Notes: a model not told the origin generated them from the sequence alone. Counted from the first letter of the stretch, positions 16,403-25,782 are shown. The stretch: DNA of 64,000 nucleotides from UBA10103 sp964437185 (GCA_964437185.1 CAYTFU010000005.1:1-64000), one strand, 5' to 3'. Numbers and translations are program-made.

Positions 16403-17320
16403 ATGAGCGCAAAAACGAAAGTCTTGATTGTCGTCGGCCCTACTTCCTCTGGAAAGAGCGCGCTCGCCGCGGAGCTCGCGCGCCGATTTCACGGAGAGAT
16501 TATCTCTGCAGACTCACGACAGGTGTATCGCGGGCTCGACATCGGCACCGGCAAAGTCACCAAGCGCGAGATGCGCGGCGTTCGGCATCACTTGCTCGAT
16601 GTGGCATCGCCGCGCACGGTGTTTACCGCAAATGACTTCGTGGAGCGTGCGCGCCGAGCAATAGAAGATATCGCCGCCCGAGGAAAGTTGCCCATAGTCT
16701 CGGGCGGCACGGGATTCTATATCGACTCGCTTCTCGGCCGCGTCATACTGCCTGCCGTGCCTCCCAATTTGAAGCTGAGAGCGCGGCTGCATACCAAATC
16801 CGCAGCCAAGCTTTACCGTATGCTTGAACAGCGCGACTCTGCCCGAGCACTAAGCATGGACACGCCGAGCGAGCGCAACAACAAAGTCCGCCTCATTCGT
16901 GCACTTGAAATCGCGGAGAGTCGCGAGAGCGCAAAACATATCGATTTACGAAATTGTTATGAATCGCTGTGGATTGGTATTGCGCCGCCGCTTCAATTGC
17001 TCGAGAAAAAGATCGCCGCTCGACTAGCGGCGCGCATGAAAAAAGGCATGGTCGCCGAAGCGAAGCGCCTGCACTTAGCGGGTCTTTCGTACAAGCGAAT
17101 GCATACGCTTGGCCTTGAGTACCGCGCGCTCGCTTCCCTATTACAAGGTCGCATTTCGCGCGCAGAAATGGCAACACAACTGCAATCCGCGATCAGAAAA
17201 TACGCCAAACGACAAATTGCCTATTGGAAACGCAACAAAGAAATCGCATGGTTCGAAGCTCCTAATGCACCGCGCATCTGGAAAATGGTTGCGAAGTGGG
17301 ATGCAAGGCGGGCGATGTAG
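16403..17320 (+). CDS. miaA: tRNA dimethylallyltransferase
   Basis: Prenylates A37 of tRNAs reading UNN codons. The 305-aa protein has the P-loop GPTSSGKSALA (12-22), DSRQVYRGLDIGTGKVT, HHLLDVASP, SGGTGFYIDSLL and a C-terminal KYAKRQIAYWKRN. A TACTAT box ends 9 nt before the ATG at 16403. Its last four codons, including TAG, lie inside the oppositely oriented tRNA-Trp gene (12-bp overlap), an unusually tight packing. Confidence 0.95.
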   Translation: MSAKTKVLIVVGPTSSGKSALAAELARRFHGEIISADSRQVYRGLDIGTGKVTKREMRGVRHHLLDVASPRTVFTANDFVERARRAIEDIAARGKLPIVSGGTGFYIDSLLGRVILPAVPPNLKLRARLHTKSAAKLYRMLEQRDSARALSMDTPSERNNKVRLIRALEIAESRESAKHIDLRNCYESLWIGIAPPLQLLEKKIAARLAARMKKGMVAEAKRLHLAGLSYKRMHTLGLEYRALASLLQGRISRAEMATQLQSAIRKYAKRQIAYWKRNKEIAWFEAPNAPRIWKMVAKWDARRAM

Positions 17321-17379
17321 GAATCGAACCTACGACGTCGGTTTTGGAGACCGAAGTTATACCATTTAACTAATCGCCC
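17309..17379 (-). tRNA. tRNA-Trp (anticodon CCA)
   Basis: Acceptor GGGCGAT/ATCGCCC with discriminator G, anticodon stem TCGGT/ACCGA around CTCCAAA, T-loop GTTCGATTC. CCA not encoded. Overlaps the miaA 3' end on the opposite strand by 12 nt. Confidence 0.95.
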
Positions 17380-17441
17380 AATTTTGGCTTGCGTAAGGTC
17401 TGCAGCCGTTGAGAGAGTATAACGCACCTCACTTCAGCCGA

Positions 17442-17490
17442 CTACTTCTTAGACTCCTTGTGCTTCGTGTGCGCTTTGCACCACTAGCAG
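17442..17490 (-). pseudogene. Duplicated 3' fragment of rpmG
   Basis: This stretch repeats 17610-17657, the last about 16 codons and stop of the L33 gene, with two mismatches over 48 nt. It lies about 168 bp downstream of the true gene end and has no start, so it is a partial-duplication relic. Confidence 0.75.
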
Positions 17491-17540
17491 TTCTGGGAAA
17501 CCCACTCCGCTTGCTGACGGATTCCCATACCTTCCTCCAC

Positions 17541-17560
17541 GGGGAACCGGCAGGTTCCCC
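17541..17560. other. Strong stem-loop between rpmG and its fragment
   Basis: GGGGAACC, GGCA loop, GGTTCCCC. No T-run follows on either strand, so termination is uncertain. Confidence 0.5.
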
Positions 17561-17608
17561 GACCCCCTCCTTCTGCAAGTGGCTCGCAAAAGGCATTCGT
17601 AAACTCTC

Positions 17609-17767
17609 TTACTTCTTAGATTCCTTGTGCTTCGTGTGCGCTTTGCACCACTTGCAGTACTTTTTTAGTTCCACCTTGCGGGTTACGAGTTTGCGGTTTT
17701 TGCGTGACCAGTAGTTGATGCGGGCGCACTTGCCACACGCCAATTTGAATAGTTGATCCTGAGACAT
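17609..17767 (-). CDS. rpmG: 50S ribosomal protein L33
   Basis: A 52-aa protein starting MSQDQLFKLACGKCARINYW, with the zinc-ribbon pairs CGKC and CKWC and the L33 hallmark RKNRK...LELKKYC (here VELKKYCKWCKAHTKHKE). Start ATG 17767 is chosen because the recognisable L33 begins there. Large-subunit protein near the E site. A degenerate copy of its 3' end lies downstream at 17442-17490. Confidence 0.93.
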   Translation of the reverse strand: MSQDQLFKLACGKCARINYWSRKNRKLVTRKVELKKYCKWCKAHTKHKESKK

Positions 17768-17807
17768 GCGCGGCACTATACGGTAATTAGCCCCATTTTG
17801 CAAATTT

Positions 17808-18740
17808 TTAACTGCCTTCACCCGCCGGATGCTCCCTTTCATACTCCTCGACCATCCTGAAGAATGCTGACGTAGGCCCACGGGGCATAAGCACCTTTGC
17901 TGGGAACGCCTCAGTCAAGTCCTCCTCTGTTTTCGCCCTCGCAACCCGCTCTGAAAATACTTTCCACATTTCCTGGTTCACTGAGCCGTCGGCTTTCACA
18001 AACTGCATCCAGAGCGCAGGCGCGGCTAAAAATTTTTTGGTGTCACCAATCGCCTCGACGGCCTCTAAGGACTCTTGATACTCGATGGGAAACAATTCGC
18101 GGTAACGGGGCAAATTATATAGCCAGGATTGTCCGTTCACCATCTTGTTTTCGTCTGGATATAACGTGCGAATTTCTTTAAACATCTCGTACAATTCGCG
18201 CTTTCTTCTTTCCAGTTTGTCGAGTGACAAGGGACCTCCTCCGACATTATCTCGATTGTCAAAGTGTACGTTGATTTCTCCGGGGCGAGAACTATCCATC
18301 GGTTGAACATCGTAATGAAAACAACCGAATCGGTGCTCGGTTCGCATATTACGCCCTTCCTTCAAGCTGTTATATTTTTCGTACGCAATTTGGGCCACGT
18401 CCTGAAGTTTATTAGCAGAGACAAGGGGTGTCGCTTGCTCTATAAAATCTTCCCAAATTTTCCAGAGCGCATCGTATGTAGCCTTATCTCGACCGGGCAA
18501 CTCATGCCCAAGCACATTAAAAAACGGCGTGTGAGACGACAAAGCTTCTCTAAACGGTATTTCCTTCAATCTTGAAGCTGCGTCGGCGTACTCCACCATT
18601 ACCTGAAAAACTTCCCTACTGTATCGAACTTCCTCGTTAAGATCATCAGAAAGCTGAGACGGTGCTTGGGGTCCCTCAAGCGAACCATTCTTACGATCGC
18701 CCGCCGTTTTCCCCACTGCTCTTATGGGCGTCTCGCGCAT
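17808..18740 (-). CDS. Uncharacterised soluble protein
   Basis: A 310-aa protein with no recognised domain. It is hydrophilic and helical, with an acidic/polar N-terminus (about 1-40), a YDALWKIWEDFIEQA helix, an HFGC-like segment EHRFGCFHYDVQPMD, INVHFDNRDNVGGGPLSL, then NGQSWLYNLPRYRELFP and a C-terminal helical region. I have an impression of similar SWLYN...YRELFP proteins in related genomes but no function. Start ATG 18740 is chosen; a TTG at 18827 would overlap the upstream pilin-like gene by 53 nt. Confidence 0.65.
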   Translation of the reverse strand: MRETPIRAVGKTAGDRKNGSLEGPQAPSQLSDDLNEEVRYSREVFQVMVEYADAASRLKEIPFREALSSHTPFFNVLGHELPGRDKATYDALWKIWEDFIEQATPLVSANKLQDVAQIAYEKYNSLKEGRNMRTEHRFGCFHYDVQPMDSSRPGEINVHFDNRDNVGGGPLSLDKLERRKRELYEMFKEIRTLYPDENKMVNGQSWLYNLPRYRELFPIEYQESLEAVEAIGDTKKFLAAPALWMQFVKADGSVNQEMWKVFSERVARAKTEEDLTEAFPAKVLMPRGPTSAFFRMVEEYEREHPAGEGS

Positions 18741-18774
18741 ATCAATAGAAACGATTTCTATCCTACGTAGCGAC

Positions 18775-19197
18775 CTAGGCCCGAGGACAGATGCTGTTCC
18801 ACGGTCCAAATTCGGTATTTCCCCCAACGAGCGTCCGCATGATTGTGTCCACCACTAGCCAACCCATGAGGATAATGACAAGACCAATCGCAACATTGGT
18901 AAAGACCTTTTTTGCCTTTGTCGTCTTATTCATATTGCCCATAGCGGTCATGTAGACCCAGCCCGCCCAGGCGAACAGAATGGCCGAGAGAAATACCGCA
19001 ATATAGATAGCTGTGTTGAGAATGTTTTGCGCAAGCGTCGCAAGATGACACACAGTACACTCCGTGCCACTGAGAGAAGTACCGTCGCAGGGCACCACCT
19101 TGTTCAAGACGTTCTGCTGCGCCGTGGCGAGAGATGGAAGTGCAGTAGAAATGAGGAGCATCAACAGCAGGATCGTCGCTGCTCTCGTCCGAATCAT
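18775..19197 (-). CDS. Small secreted membrane protein, VirB2/TrbC or T4SS-pilin-like
   Basis: A 140-aa protein with a cleavable signal peptide (ending LATAQQ, about residue 28), a short Cys-containing extracellular stretch (VPCDGTSLSGTECTVCH) and two TM helices (about 60-82 and 103-122) separated by a basic cytoplasmic loop NKTTKAKKVF. This layout matches conjugative pilins and the pilin-like families common in Patescibacteria. It is separate from the five-gene array at 27.4-29.3 kb. Role in pili or DNA uptake is inference. Confidence 0.7.
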   Translation of the reverse strand: MIRTRAATILLLMLLISTALPSLATAQQNVLNKVVPCDGTSLSGTECTVCHLATLAQNILNTAIYIAVFLSAILFAWAGWVYMTAMGNMNKTTKAKKVFTNVAIGLVIILMGWLVVDTIMRTLVGGNTEFGPWNSICPRA

Positions 19198-19227
19198 CGC
19201 ACCATTGTAGCACGGGTATGTGTTTTG

Positions 19228-19310
19228 TGCGCCGGGCAGGATTCGAACCTGCGGAGACCGAAGTCGCGTGGTTTACAGCCACGTGCATTTGACCACTCTG
19301 CCACCGACGC
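19228..19310 (-). tRNA. tRNA-Tyr (anticodon GTA)
   Basis: Class II tRNA with acceptor GCGTCGG/CCGGCGC (one T-G pair), discriminator A, anticodon stem CGTGG/CCACG around CTGTAAA, a long variable arm and T-loop GTTCGAATC. Confidence 0.95.
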
Positions 19311-19320
19311 AGTGCGGATA

Positions 19321-22032
19321 TTATGCACCAACAGAGCTCTTTGCGCGAGCGCGAGCGCCACGCTGGCGCTCGGGGCCTTTGCGAATGTCGAAGGTGAAAT
19401 CACCCTTGCCGTCCACCCCGCCGTCCGCGTTGTAGTCCACCGTCACGGATCCGCCCTCAAGAATGCCGCGCGCGACCATCAGATTCGCGACAGTCGTGAG
19501 AATTTTGGTCTGAATGAGCCGCTTGAGCGGGCGGGCGCCGTACTGCGGGTTGTAGCCTTCTTTTGCGAGGTGAGAGAGCGCCGCATCGGTAAGCGAAAGC
19601 GCGATTTGCTTTTCTTCCAAACGCTTCGCCACAAGCTCGATCTGCATTTTCACTATTTCGGAAATCGAAGCGTTCGAGAGAATGTTGAACAGCACGATCT
19701 CGTCGAGGCGGTTCAAAAACTCTGGTCGAAAGAAATCTTTGAGCGATCCCATCACCTTGTCTTTCACTTGTTCATACCGCTGATCCTCGGTTCGCGAAAG
19801 ACCGCTTCCAAATCCGAGGCCCGACATTTTGTCGATGTGCTCGGATCCGATATTGGAGGTCATGATGATGACGCAATTTTTGAAGTTGACGGTGCGACCC
19901 TTGGCATCAGTGAGTCTGCCGTCGTCCAAGACTTGGAGCAGCACGTTGAATACCTCGGGATGCGCCTTTTCGATTTCGTCGAACAGAATGACAGAGTATG
20001 GGCGATGGCGGACAAGCTCGGTAAGTCCCCCTCCCTCGTCGTGGCCGATGTAGCCTGGGGGCGAGCCGATCATCTTCGACACGGAGTGCTTCTCCATGTA
20101 TTCAGACATATCGACACGAATGAGCGACTTATCACTATTGAAGAGAAACTCGGCGAGCGCGCGCGTGAGCTCGGTCTTTCCGACGCCTGTGGGACCAAGA
20201 AAGAGAAACGACCCTACAGGCCGATTTGGATCGGCAATCCCCGCGCGCGAGCGCTTGATCGCATCTGCGACTTTTTGCACCGCCTCATCCTGCCCCACGA
20301 TGCGCTTCTTGAGCTCGGTCTCCATGCGCGAGAGCTTCTCCGCCTCCTCCTCAAGCATGCGGAACACGGGGACTCCCGTCCATCGTGAGACGACAGCAGC
20401 GATGTCTTCTTCGGTCACCTCCTCTTTGAGTACGCGGCGAGTCTGTTGCAATTTTTTCAAACGCTTTTGAGCGACGTCAATTTCTCGTTCAAGCATCGGG
20501 ATTTTGCCGTACCGAAGCTCGGCGGTCTTCGTAAAGTCTGCAGAGTTCTCTGCGGAATCTGCTTCGAGACGATACTTTTCAAGCTCGCCCTTCGCGCGCT
20601 TAATCTCCGTGAGCGTCTCTTTTTCATTTTTCCATTTCATCTCGAGCTCGCGAGTAGAATCTCGAAGATCTGCGATTTCCTTCTCAATTGACTTCACTCT
20701 CGTGCGAGCCTTTCCTTCGGAGGCTTCGGCCTCCTTCTTCAGAGCTTCGCGCTCAATTTCAAGCCGAGCGACTTTGCGGTGCGCGTCTTCGAGCACGGGA
20801 GGTTTATTTTCGAGTGAGATGCGGAGTGCGGAGGATGCCTCGTCGATGAGGTCAATCGCCTTATCGGGGAGAAATCGCTCCGTAATATAGCGAGACGAAA
20901 GCTGCACCGCAGCGACCATTGCCGTGTCAGTGATGTGAACGCCGTGGTAGAGCTCGTAGCGCTCCTTTAGGCCGCGCAAAATCGCGATCGCATCTTCGAC
21001 TGACGGCTCATTCACATATACCGGCTGAAAGCGGCGAGTGAGCGCGGCATCGTGCTCAATGTGCTTTTGGTATTCCTTGAGAGTCGTGGCTCCCACAACG
21101 CGGATCTCCCCGCGCGCGAGTGCGGGCTTCAACATATTTGATGCGTCCATTGAACCTTCAGCGGCGCCGGCGCCAACGAGCGTGTGAATCTCGTCGATGA
21201 AAAGAATGATCTTGCCCTCCGAGCGCTCCACCTCTTTCATGACCGACTTCAGACGCTCTTCAAATTCTCCGCGGTATTTGGTGCCCGCGATGAGGAGTCC
21301 GAGGTCGAGCTGGATCAGCTCCTTGTCGCGGAGCGATTCCGGCACGTCTCCGCTCGCCATACGCTGCGCGAGGCCCTCGGCGACCGCCGTCTTCCCCACG
21401 CCCGCCTCTCCAATGAGGACGGGATTGTTTTTTGTCCGACGAGAAAGGATTTGAATCACACGCGTAATTTCGGTATCGCGACCGATAACAGGGTCGAGCT
21501 TGTTTTCGCGCGCGCGGTCGGTCAGTGATCGGGCGAAGCGCGTGAGCGCGCGCGATTTGGTCGTCGTCTCACTCTCTCGAATCTTGCCCTCTTTAATATC
21601 AGTAAGGACACGTGCGAGCGCCGCGCGATCAATTTTAAATCGCGAGAAAACCTCCGCAGCAGGCCCCGGGTGCTCTGCAATACCGAGGAGCAAATGCTCT
21701 GGCGAGACGAATTGATCGTTGAACGACGCAGCGATGCGCGGCGCAGCTTCAAACACGCGGACGAGCTCGGGGGTCAGGTACAGTTGAAATGATGGCGAAA
21801 CAGCAGTGTTACCTCCTCCGCCCTCGATCATCTCCAAGATAGAGTCGCTGAGGTGCGTGATATCCACTTCGATCTGTTCAAGCATGGGAAGCACCATCGT
21901 CTCCTCTTGCATGAGGAGCGCCGCAAAGAGGTGAAGCGTCGAGACTTGATTGTGTCCGCGCTCTACCGCGAGCTGATGCGAGCGATGTATCGCTTCCTTC
22001 GCCTTTGTCGTGTAGTTGTTGAATGGAGCCAT
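19321..22032 (-). CDS. clpB: ATP-dependent disaggregase ClpB
   Basis: A 903-aa AAA+ chaperone that rescues aggregated proteins with DnaK. It has a Clp N-domain (about 1-145), NBD1 with GEAGVGKTAVAEGL and FIDEIHTLVGAG, a long coiled-coil middle domain (about 400-530, LEIEREALKKEAEASEGKAR onward), NBD2 with GPTGVGKTELTRALAE and ILFDEIEKAHPEVF, and a C-terminal domain with NPQYGARPLKR. The full middle domain identifies ClpB rather than ClpA/C. A basic Ala/Arg-rich tail (RGARARAKSS) is unusual. TATAAT-like sequences lie in the AT-rich upstream region. Confidence 0.96.
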   Translation of the reverse strand: MAPFNNYTTKAKEAIHRSHQLAVERGHNQVSTLHLFAALLMQEETMVLPMLEQIEVDITHLSDSILEMIEGGGGNTAVSPSFQLYLTPELVRVFEAAPRIAASFNDQFVSPEHLLLGIAEHPGPAAEVFSRFKIDRAALARVLTDIKEGKIRESETTTKSRALTRFARSLTDRARENKLDPVIGRDTEITRVIQILSRRTKNNPVLIGEAGVGKTAVAEGLAQRMASGDVPESLRDKELIQLDLGLLIAGTKYRGEFEERLKSVMKEVERSEGKIILFIDEIHTLVGAGAAEGSMDASNMLKPALARGEIRVVGATTLKEYQKHIEHDAALTRRFQPVYVNEPSVEDAIAILRGLKERYELYHGVHITDTAMVAAVQLSSRYITERFLPDKAIDLIDEASSALRISLENKPPVLEDAHRKVARLEIEREALKKEAEASEGKARTRVKSIEKEIADLRDSTRELEMKWKNEKETLTEIKRAKGELEKYRLEADSAENSADFTKTAELRYGKIPMLEREIDVAQKRLKKLQQTRRVLKEEVTEEDIAAVVSRWTGVPVFRMLEEEAEKLSRMETELKKRIVGQDEAVQKVADAIKRSRAGIADPNRPVGSFLFLGPTGVGKTELTRALAEFLFNSDKSLIRVDMSEYMEKHSVSKMIGSPPGYIGHDEGGGLTELVRHRPYSVILFDEIEKAHPEVFNVLLQVLDDGRLTDAKGRTVNFKNCVIIMTSNIGSEHIDKMSGLGFGSGLSRTEDQRYEQVKDKVMGSLKDFFRPEFLNRLDEIVLFNILSNASISEIVKMQIELVAKRLEEKQIALSLTDAALSHLAKEGYNPQYGARPLKRLIQTKILTTVANLMVARGILEGGSVTVDYNADGGVDGKGDFTFDIRKGPERQRGARARAKSSVGA

Positions 22033-22095
22033 AATGTATATATGAAATACTAAATGTATTATACTATATTTGCCAAAAAAGGCCAGCCCCGACTC

Positions 22096-22911
22096 CTAGG
22101 GCCCGGTGGACGTTTCCGCTTTTTTTACGAGCACGCGGGCCGATACGAAACTTGATGGCTCGGCAGCGCGCGAGACGGCAGTACTCAGACCGCGCAAATT
22201 TCCATCGGTATCAAAAAGCGGCGATCCCGGAAGAATTGAGCCTTCTGCAATGTCCGTCTCGATAATCTGCGGCGCCGATTCGTCTACCCCCGGCACGAGC
22301 GCGGTTACAATTCCTGCGGCGATACGCGCGACAGACCTTCCGGCAACAGCGATCAAGCTTTCGCCGAGCATCGGATCTTTCGGCGAGAGCGTGACGGGTT
22401 TCCACGTCACTGGCTTTCCGTCTGCGGTTGTCGTTGCTGTCGTGAAGTAAGAGAGACCGTAGACAGCATCCTTTGAAGAAATAAATCCTCGTACGCGCGT
22501 ATTGTCATTACGCTCCACCATCGTGCTCACAGAATCTCCGATATCAGCACCGCTCACGATCATTCCTGTACCATCGGAAACTACGCCAAGGCCAAGGAAT
22601 TGCGGATTTTCGACGTCGCTCGTATACAAACGAACCACCGAGGGCTCGATCCGGCTCACCATCTCGGATATGAGCGTCGACTCCTTTACTACAACGGTTT
22701 TCTCCTGCGTGATCACCGTGGCCGCGGATTGCCCTGCTGGTACCACCTTTTCTACCGTACGCTCAATGATTCTATTAACCGTTTGCGCTATCGCAGGAGG
22801 CGCCTGATCCATGAGCGAGACGGTGACGATGCCTGTCGCAATCGATGTTACAAAAGAGACGAGGAGCGTGAGGAGAACTATCTGAGATTTGGAGAGTTGC
22901 TCTATATCCAT
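22096..22911 (-). CDS. Membrane-anchored trypsin-fold protein, probably catalytically inactive
   Basis: A 271-aa protein with one N-terminal TM helix (about 12-34), a short coiled linker (VNRIIERTVEKV) and a chymotrypsin-like domain resembling the HtrA/DegP protease domain. The strands LGLGVVSDGTGMIVSGADI occupy the place where HtrA proteins have GSG...TNNHV, and the histidine is missing; the serine loop GNSGGPL is reduced to LPGSPLFDTDG. I therefore read it as a pseudo-protease or scaffold. It lies between clpB and a cysteine desulfurase gene on the same strand. Confidence 0.65.
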   Translation of the reverse strand: MDIEQLSKSQIVLLTLLVSFVTSIATGIVTVSLMDQAPPAIAQTVNRIIERTVEKVVPAGQSAATVITQEKTVVVKESTLISEMVSRIEPSVVRLYTSDVENPQFLGLGVVSDGTGMIVSGADIGDSVSTMVERNDNTRVRGFISSKDAVYGLSYFTTATTTADGKPVTWKPVTLSPKDPMLGESLIAVAGRSVARIAAGIVTALVPGVDESAPQIIETDIAEGSILPGSPLFDTDGNLRGLSTAVSRAAEPSSFVSARVLVKKAETSTGP

Positions 22912-22940
22912 AGACGCATCGTATCACAACCAAGAAAAAA

Positions 22941-24179
22941 TCAACGGGGAAAAAGCTGCTTGAGCGCGCTGAGAGCTCGCGCGAGATCTCTCTTGGTAGT
23001 AGAGCGGCCGAGGGAGAATCGGATGGTGTTGGTGGCGCGCCACTCCTCCCCTCCGAGCGAAGCGAGTGCAGCTACGACGTGTGATTTTGCCTCCCCCGAC
23101 CTGCATGCGCTCTTTGTGGAAACGGAGATTCCTGCGTGATCGAGCTGCAATACAAGGTATTCGCCCGTGCGCTCACCGGGAATAGAAATGTTGAGCATGT
23201 GGGGCAGCGCATGTCTTACATCCCCATTCATGTACATACCTGGTATGTACATGGCTAGGTTGCGGACGAAATGATCGCGGAGATCGCGGAGGCGTTTGGT
23301 CTCTTCAACACGCTCACGCCTGAGTACTTCGAGCGCCTTGGCGCATCCGACGGCTGCCGCCACCTTCTCTGTCCCCGCCCGAAGGCCTTTTTCTTGTCCA
23401 CCTCCTACTATCATTGGCGCGATCGACAATGGATCGCGCACGAAGAGCGCACCCGACGTACGCGGACCATACAATTTCCCCGCGCCGAGAGACAGCATGT
23501 TGACGCCGAGCGTATGCACCTGTGGCGAGAGATAGAGCGGTGCCTGTCCTGCGTCGCTGTGAAAAATTATCCGCTTCCCGTTGGCCGCGCCTCCGGGATG
23601 GGAGTGTTCAAATGCTCGAATCGCGCTCGCAATTTTTGAAAGCGGCGCCACCGTTCCGATCTCGTTGTTCGCCCACCCTACGGAAACGAACACGGTGTCC
23701 GCTCGAAGTGCGTTTGCAATAGATTCCGGTGTCACGATGCCGCCTTTATTTGGATCGACAAACGTCACCCTTCCGCCCAATCGTTCGATCTCTCCAAAAC
23801 ACTCCAGCACCGAATCGTGCTCTATAGAGCTCGTGATCCAATGCGTGCCGCTAAGAGAAACACCCGCAAGCGTGAGCTTGCGCCCATACCCAAGAATTGC
23901 AAGATTATTGCTCTCGGTAAGACCCGAAGTGAAAATGATTTGACGGGCCTTGCAGCCAAGCTCTGCGGCGACGCGATCGCGAGCCCTCTCCAAAACACGC
24001 GCCGCTGCCACACCCTCCGCATGTATGGAACCAGGATTACCGATGAGCGCCTCTGCCGCATGCATCTCTCTCAGAACCGAAGGAAGCAGTGGGGTCGCGC
24101 TCGCAAAATCGAGATAAATGCGCGACGCCTTAGATAGAGCCCTTCGCTTAACGGATCGTTTCGCAGTCATGTGTGCCAT
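22941..24179 (-). CDS. Cysteine desulfurase (NifS/IscS family)
   Basis: PLP enzyme taking sulfur from cysteine for Fe-S clusters and tRNA thiolation. The 412-aa protein has IYLDFASATPLLPSV, GNPGSIHAEGVAA, FTSGLTESNNLAI, the cofactor Asp/His stretch HSDAGQAP, the PLP lysine in GAGKLYGPRTSG (the usual SxHK is GAGK here) and the active-site cysteine loop KSACRSGEAKSH. Two start codons are possible (24179 and 24170). No IscU gene adjoins it. SufS/IscS/NifS subtype is not resolvable by eye. Confidence 0.9.
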   Translation of the reverse strand: MAHMTAKRSVKRRALSKASRIYLDFASATPLLPSVLREMHAAEALIGNPGSIHAEGVAAARVLERARDRVAAELGCKARQIIFTSGLTESNNLAILGYGRKLTLAGVSLSGTHWITSSIEHDSVLECFGEIERLGGRVTFVDPNKGGIVTPESIANALRADTVFVSVGWANNEIGTVAPLSKIASAIRAFEHSHPGGAANGKRIIFHSDAGQAPLYLSPQVHTLGVNMLSLGAGKLYGPRTSGALFVRDPLSIAPMIVGGGQEKGLRAGTEKVAAAVGCAKALEVLRRERVEETKRLRDLRDHFVRNLAMYIPGMYMNGDVRHALPHMLNISIPGERTGEYLVLQLDHAGISVSTKSACRSGEAKSHVVAALASLGGEEWRATNTIRFSLGRSTTKRDLARALSALKQLFPR

Positions 24180-24270
24180 TCTGCACTCACGAAGATTCTT
24201 TTACAAATCTCTATTTTAGTTGTACACTTGCGCTTTCGCTTCGGCCCTCGCGCACCTATGACCCTTCAGT

Positions 24271-25776
24271 ATGAAAAACACAGCCACACACACGATCGAG
24301 CGACCTCCCATTGTGGCGGTTTTGGGGCACGTCGACCACGGTAAATCAACGCTACTCGATTTTATCCGCAAGTCCAACACCGTCGCCAAAGAATCTGGCG
24401 GCATCACGCAACACGTGGCGGCGTACGAAGTTGTGCGAGAGAAGGGCGGTACAGAGAAGCGCATTACATTCATCGACACACCCGGACACGCTGCGTTTGG
24501 CGCCATCCGCGAGCGAGGCGCGACTGCCGCCGATATCGCCATTCTCGTCGTCGCTGCCGACGACGGGGTAAAGGCGCAAACGCTTGAAGCACTTCAGAGC
24601 ATTCGCGATGCCAAGACGCCATTCATTGTCGCGATCAACAAAATTGACAAACCCAACGCTGATCGAGAGAAAACGATTCGCACGCTTCTCGATCAGGATG
24701 TGTTCCTCGAAAAATATGGAGGCGACGTGCCGTGGGCTGCGATATCTGCAAAAACTGGCGAGGGCGTGGAGGAGCTTCTCGATTTAATTTTGCTCGTCGC
24801 AGAAATCGAGACGTTTACGGGAGATGAATCAGCACGCGCGAAGGGTTACGTAATTGAAGCGCACCGAGACCAGAAACGCGGGCTCGCCGCAACACTCATC
24901 ATTACCGACGGAGTGCTCCGCAGCGGCATGGCGGTACTCGCGGGCTCCGCGCTCGCGCCCGTCCGCCTCATGGAAAACCATGCGGGCAAGGCTATTTCAG
25001 AGGCGAGTTTCTCAAGCCCGGTGCAGTTAATCGGGTTTGACGCCTTGCCCGAGGTGGGCGCAGAGTTTCACTCATTCAATAATAAGAAAGAGGCCGAGCT
25101 CGCGCGACCTGCTCCGCGCGCGGCTGCGCAGCGTGCGACACTTCCCCCATCCGAGGGCGAAACGGGCCCCTTCCTGCTGCCCGCCATTATTCGCGCTGAT
25201 GCATCTGGATCTCTCGAAGCGATTGCACACGAGGTTGCAAAAGTTGGCGATGAGTACGCGCGTATTTCGATCGTTCAGTCCGGCATTGGCGCGATATCGG
25301 AAAACGACGTAAAGGCTGCGATCGCGAGCGACACTCCTGCGGTCGTTGTCGGCTTCCACGTCTCAACAGACCCAATCGCCTCCGCACTTGCGCTCCAGCA
25401 CGGCATTCAAATCTCTACTTTTAATATTATCTATAAGCTTACTGAGTACCTGGAAGAACGCCTTGCCGCGCAGGCACCGAAAAGAGCGGTCGAGGATGTC
25501 ACAGGCCGCGCGCGCGTACTCAAATACTTTTCAAGCCGAAAGGACGAGCACGTCCTCGGAGGTAAGGTACTTGACGGTTATCTCGCAAAAGGTGGATCGG
25601 TCCGCGTCGTGCGGCGCGATACCACGGTCGGCGTGGGCAAAATTCGGAACATCCAGTCCAATAAAGAAGACGTGAGCCGAATCGAGGTCGACCGAGAGTT
25701 TGGCGCGCAGATCGTCGCGGATTTTGAAATCATGCAAGGTGACGTACTCCAGGGTTTTACGACATCAATGAAATAG
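24271..25776 (+). CDS. infB: Translation initiation factor IF-2, short form
   Basis: GTPase delivering initiator tRNA to the 30S subunit. The 501-aa protein starts almost at the G-domain: VAVLGHVDHGKSTLLDFIRKS (G1), GGITQHVAAYEV (G2), DTPGHAAFG (G3), NKIDKP (G4), then domains II, III (ADASGSLEAIAHEV) and IV (LGGKVLDGYLAKGGSVRVVR). The N-terminal IF2-N region of typical 700-900-aa IF-2 is absent, as is usual in reduced Patescibacteria genomes. Followed 6 nt later by rbfA. Confidence 0.96.
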   Translation: MKNTATHTIERPPIVAVLGHVDHGKSTLLDFIRKSNTVAKESGGITQHVAAYEVVREKGGTEKRITFIDTPGHAAFGAIRERGATAADIAILVVAADDGVKAQTLEALQSIRDAKTPFIVAINKIDKPNADREKTIRTLLDQDVFLEKYGGDVPWAAISAKTGEGVEELLDLILLVAEIETFTGDESARAKGYVIEAHRDQKRGLAATLIITDGVLRSGMAVLAGSALAPVRLMENHAGKAISEASFSSPVQLIGFDALPEVGAEFHSFNNKKEAELARPAPRAAAQRATLPPSEGETGPFLLPAIIRADASGSLEAIAHEVAKVGDEYARISIVQSGIGAISENDVKAAIASDTPAVVVGFHVSTDPIASALALQHGIQISTFNIIYKLTEYLEERLAAQAPKRAVEDVTGRARVLKYFSSRKDEHVLGGKVLDGYLAKGGSVRVVRRDTTVGVGKIRNIQSNKEDVSRIEVDREFGAQIVADFEIMQGDVLQGFTTSMK

Positions 25777-25782
25777 ATTTGT

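Noticed and set aside
18741..18827. TTG start at 18827 for the 17808 gene
   Set aside because: Would overlap the pilin-like gene by 53 nt; ATG 18740 is simpler.
19027..20388. 453-codon open frame opposite clpB
   Set aside because: It lies antisense to a strongly conserved AAA+ gene and a tRNA and has no protein-like motifs; a shadow of biased codon use.
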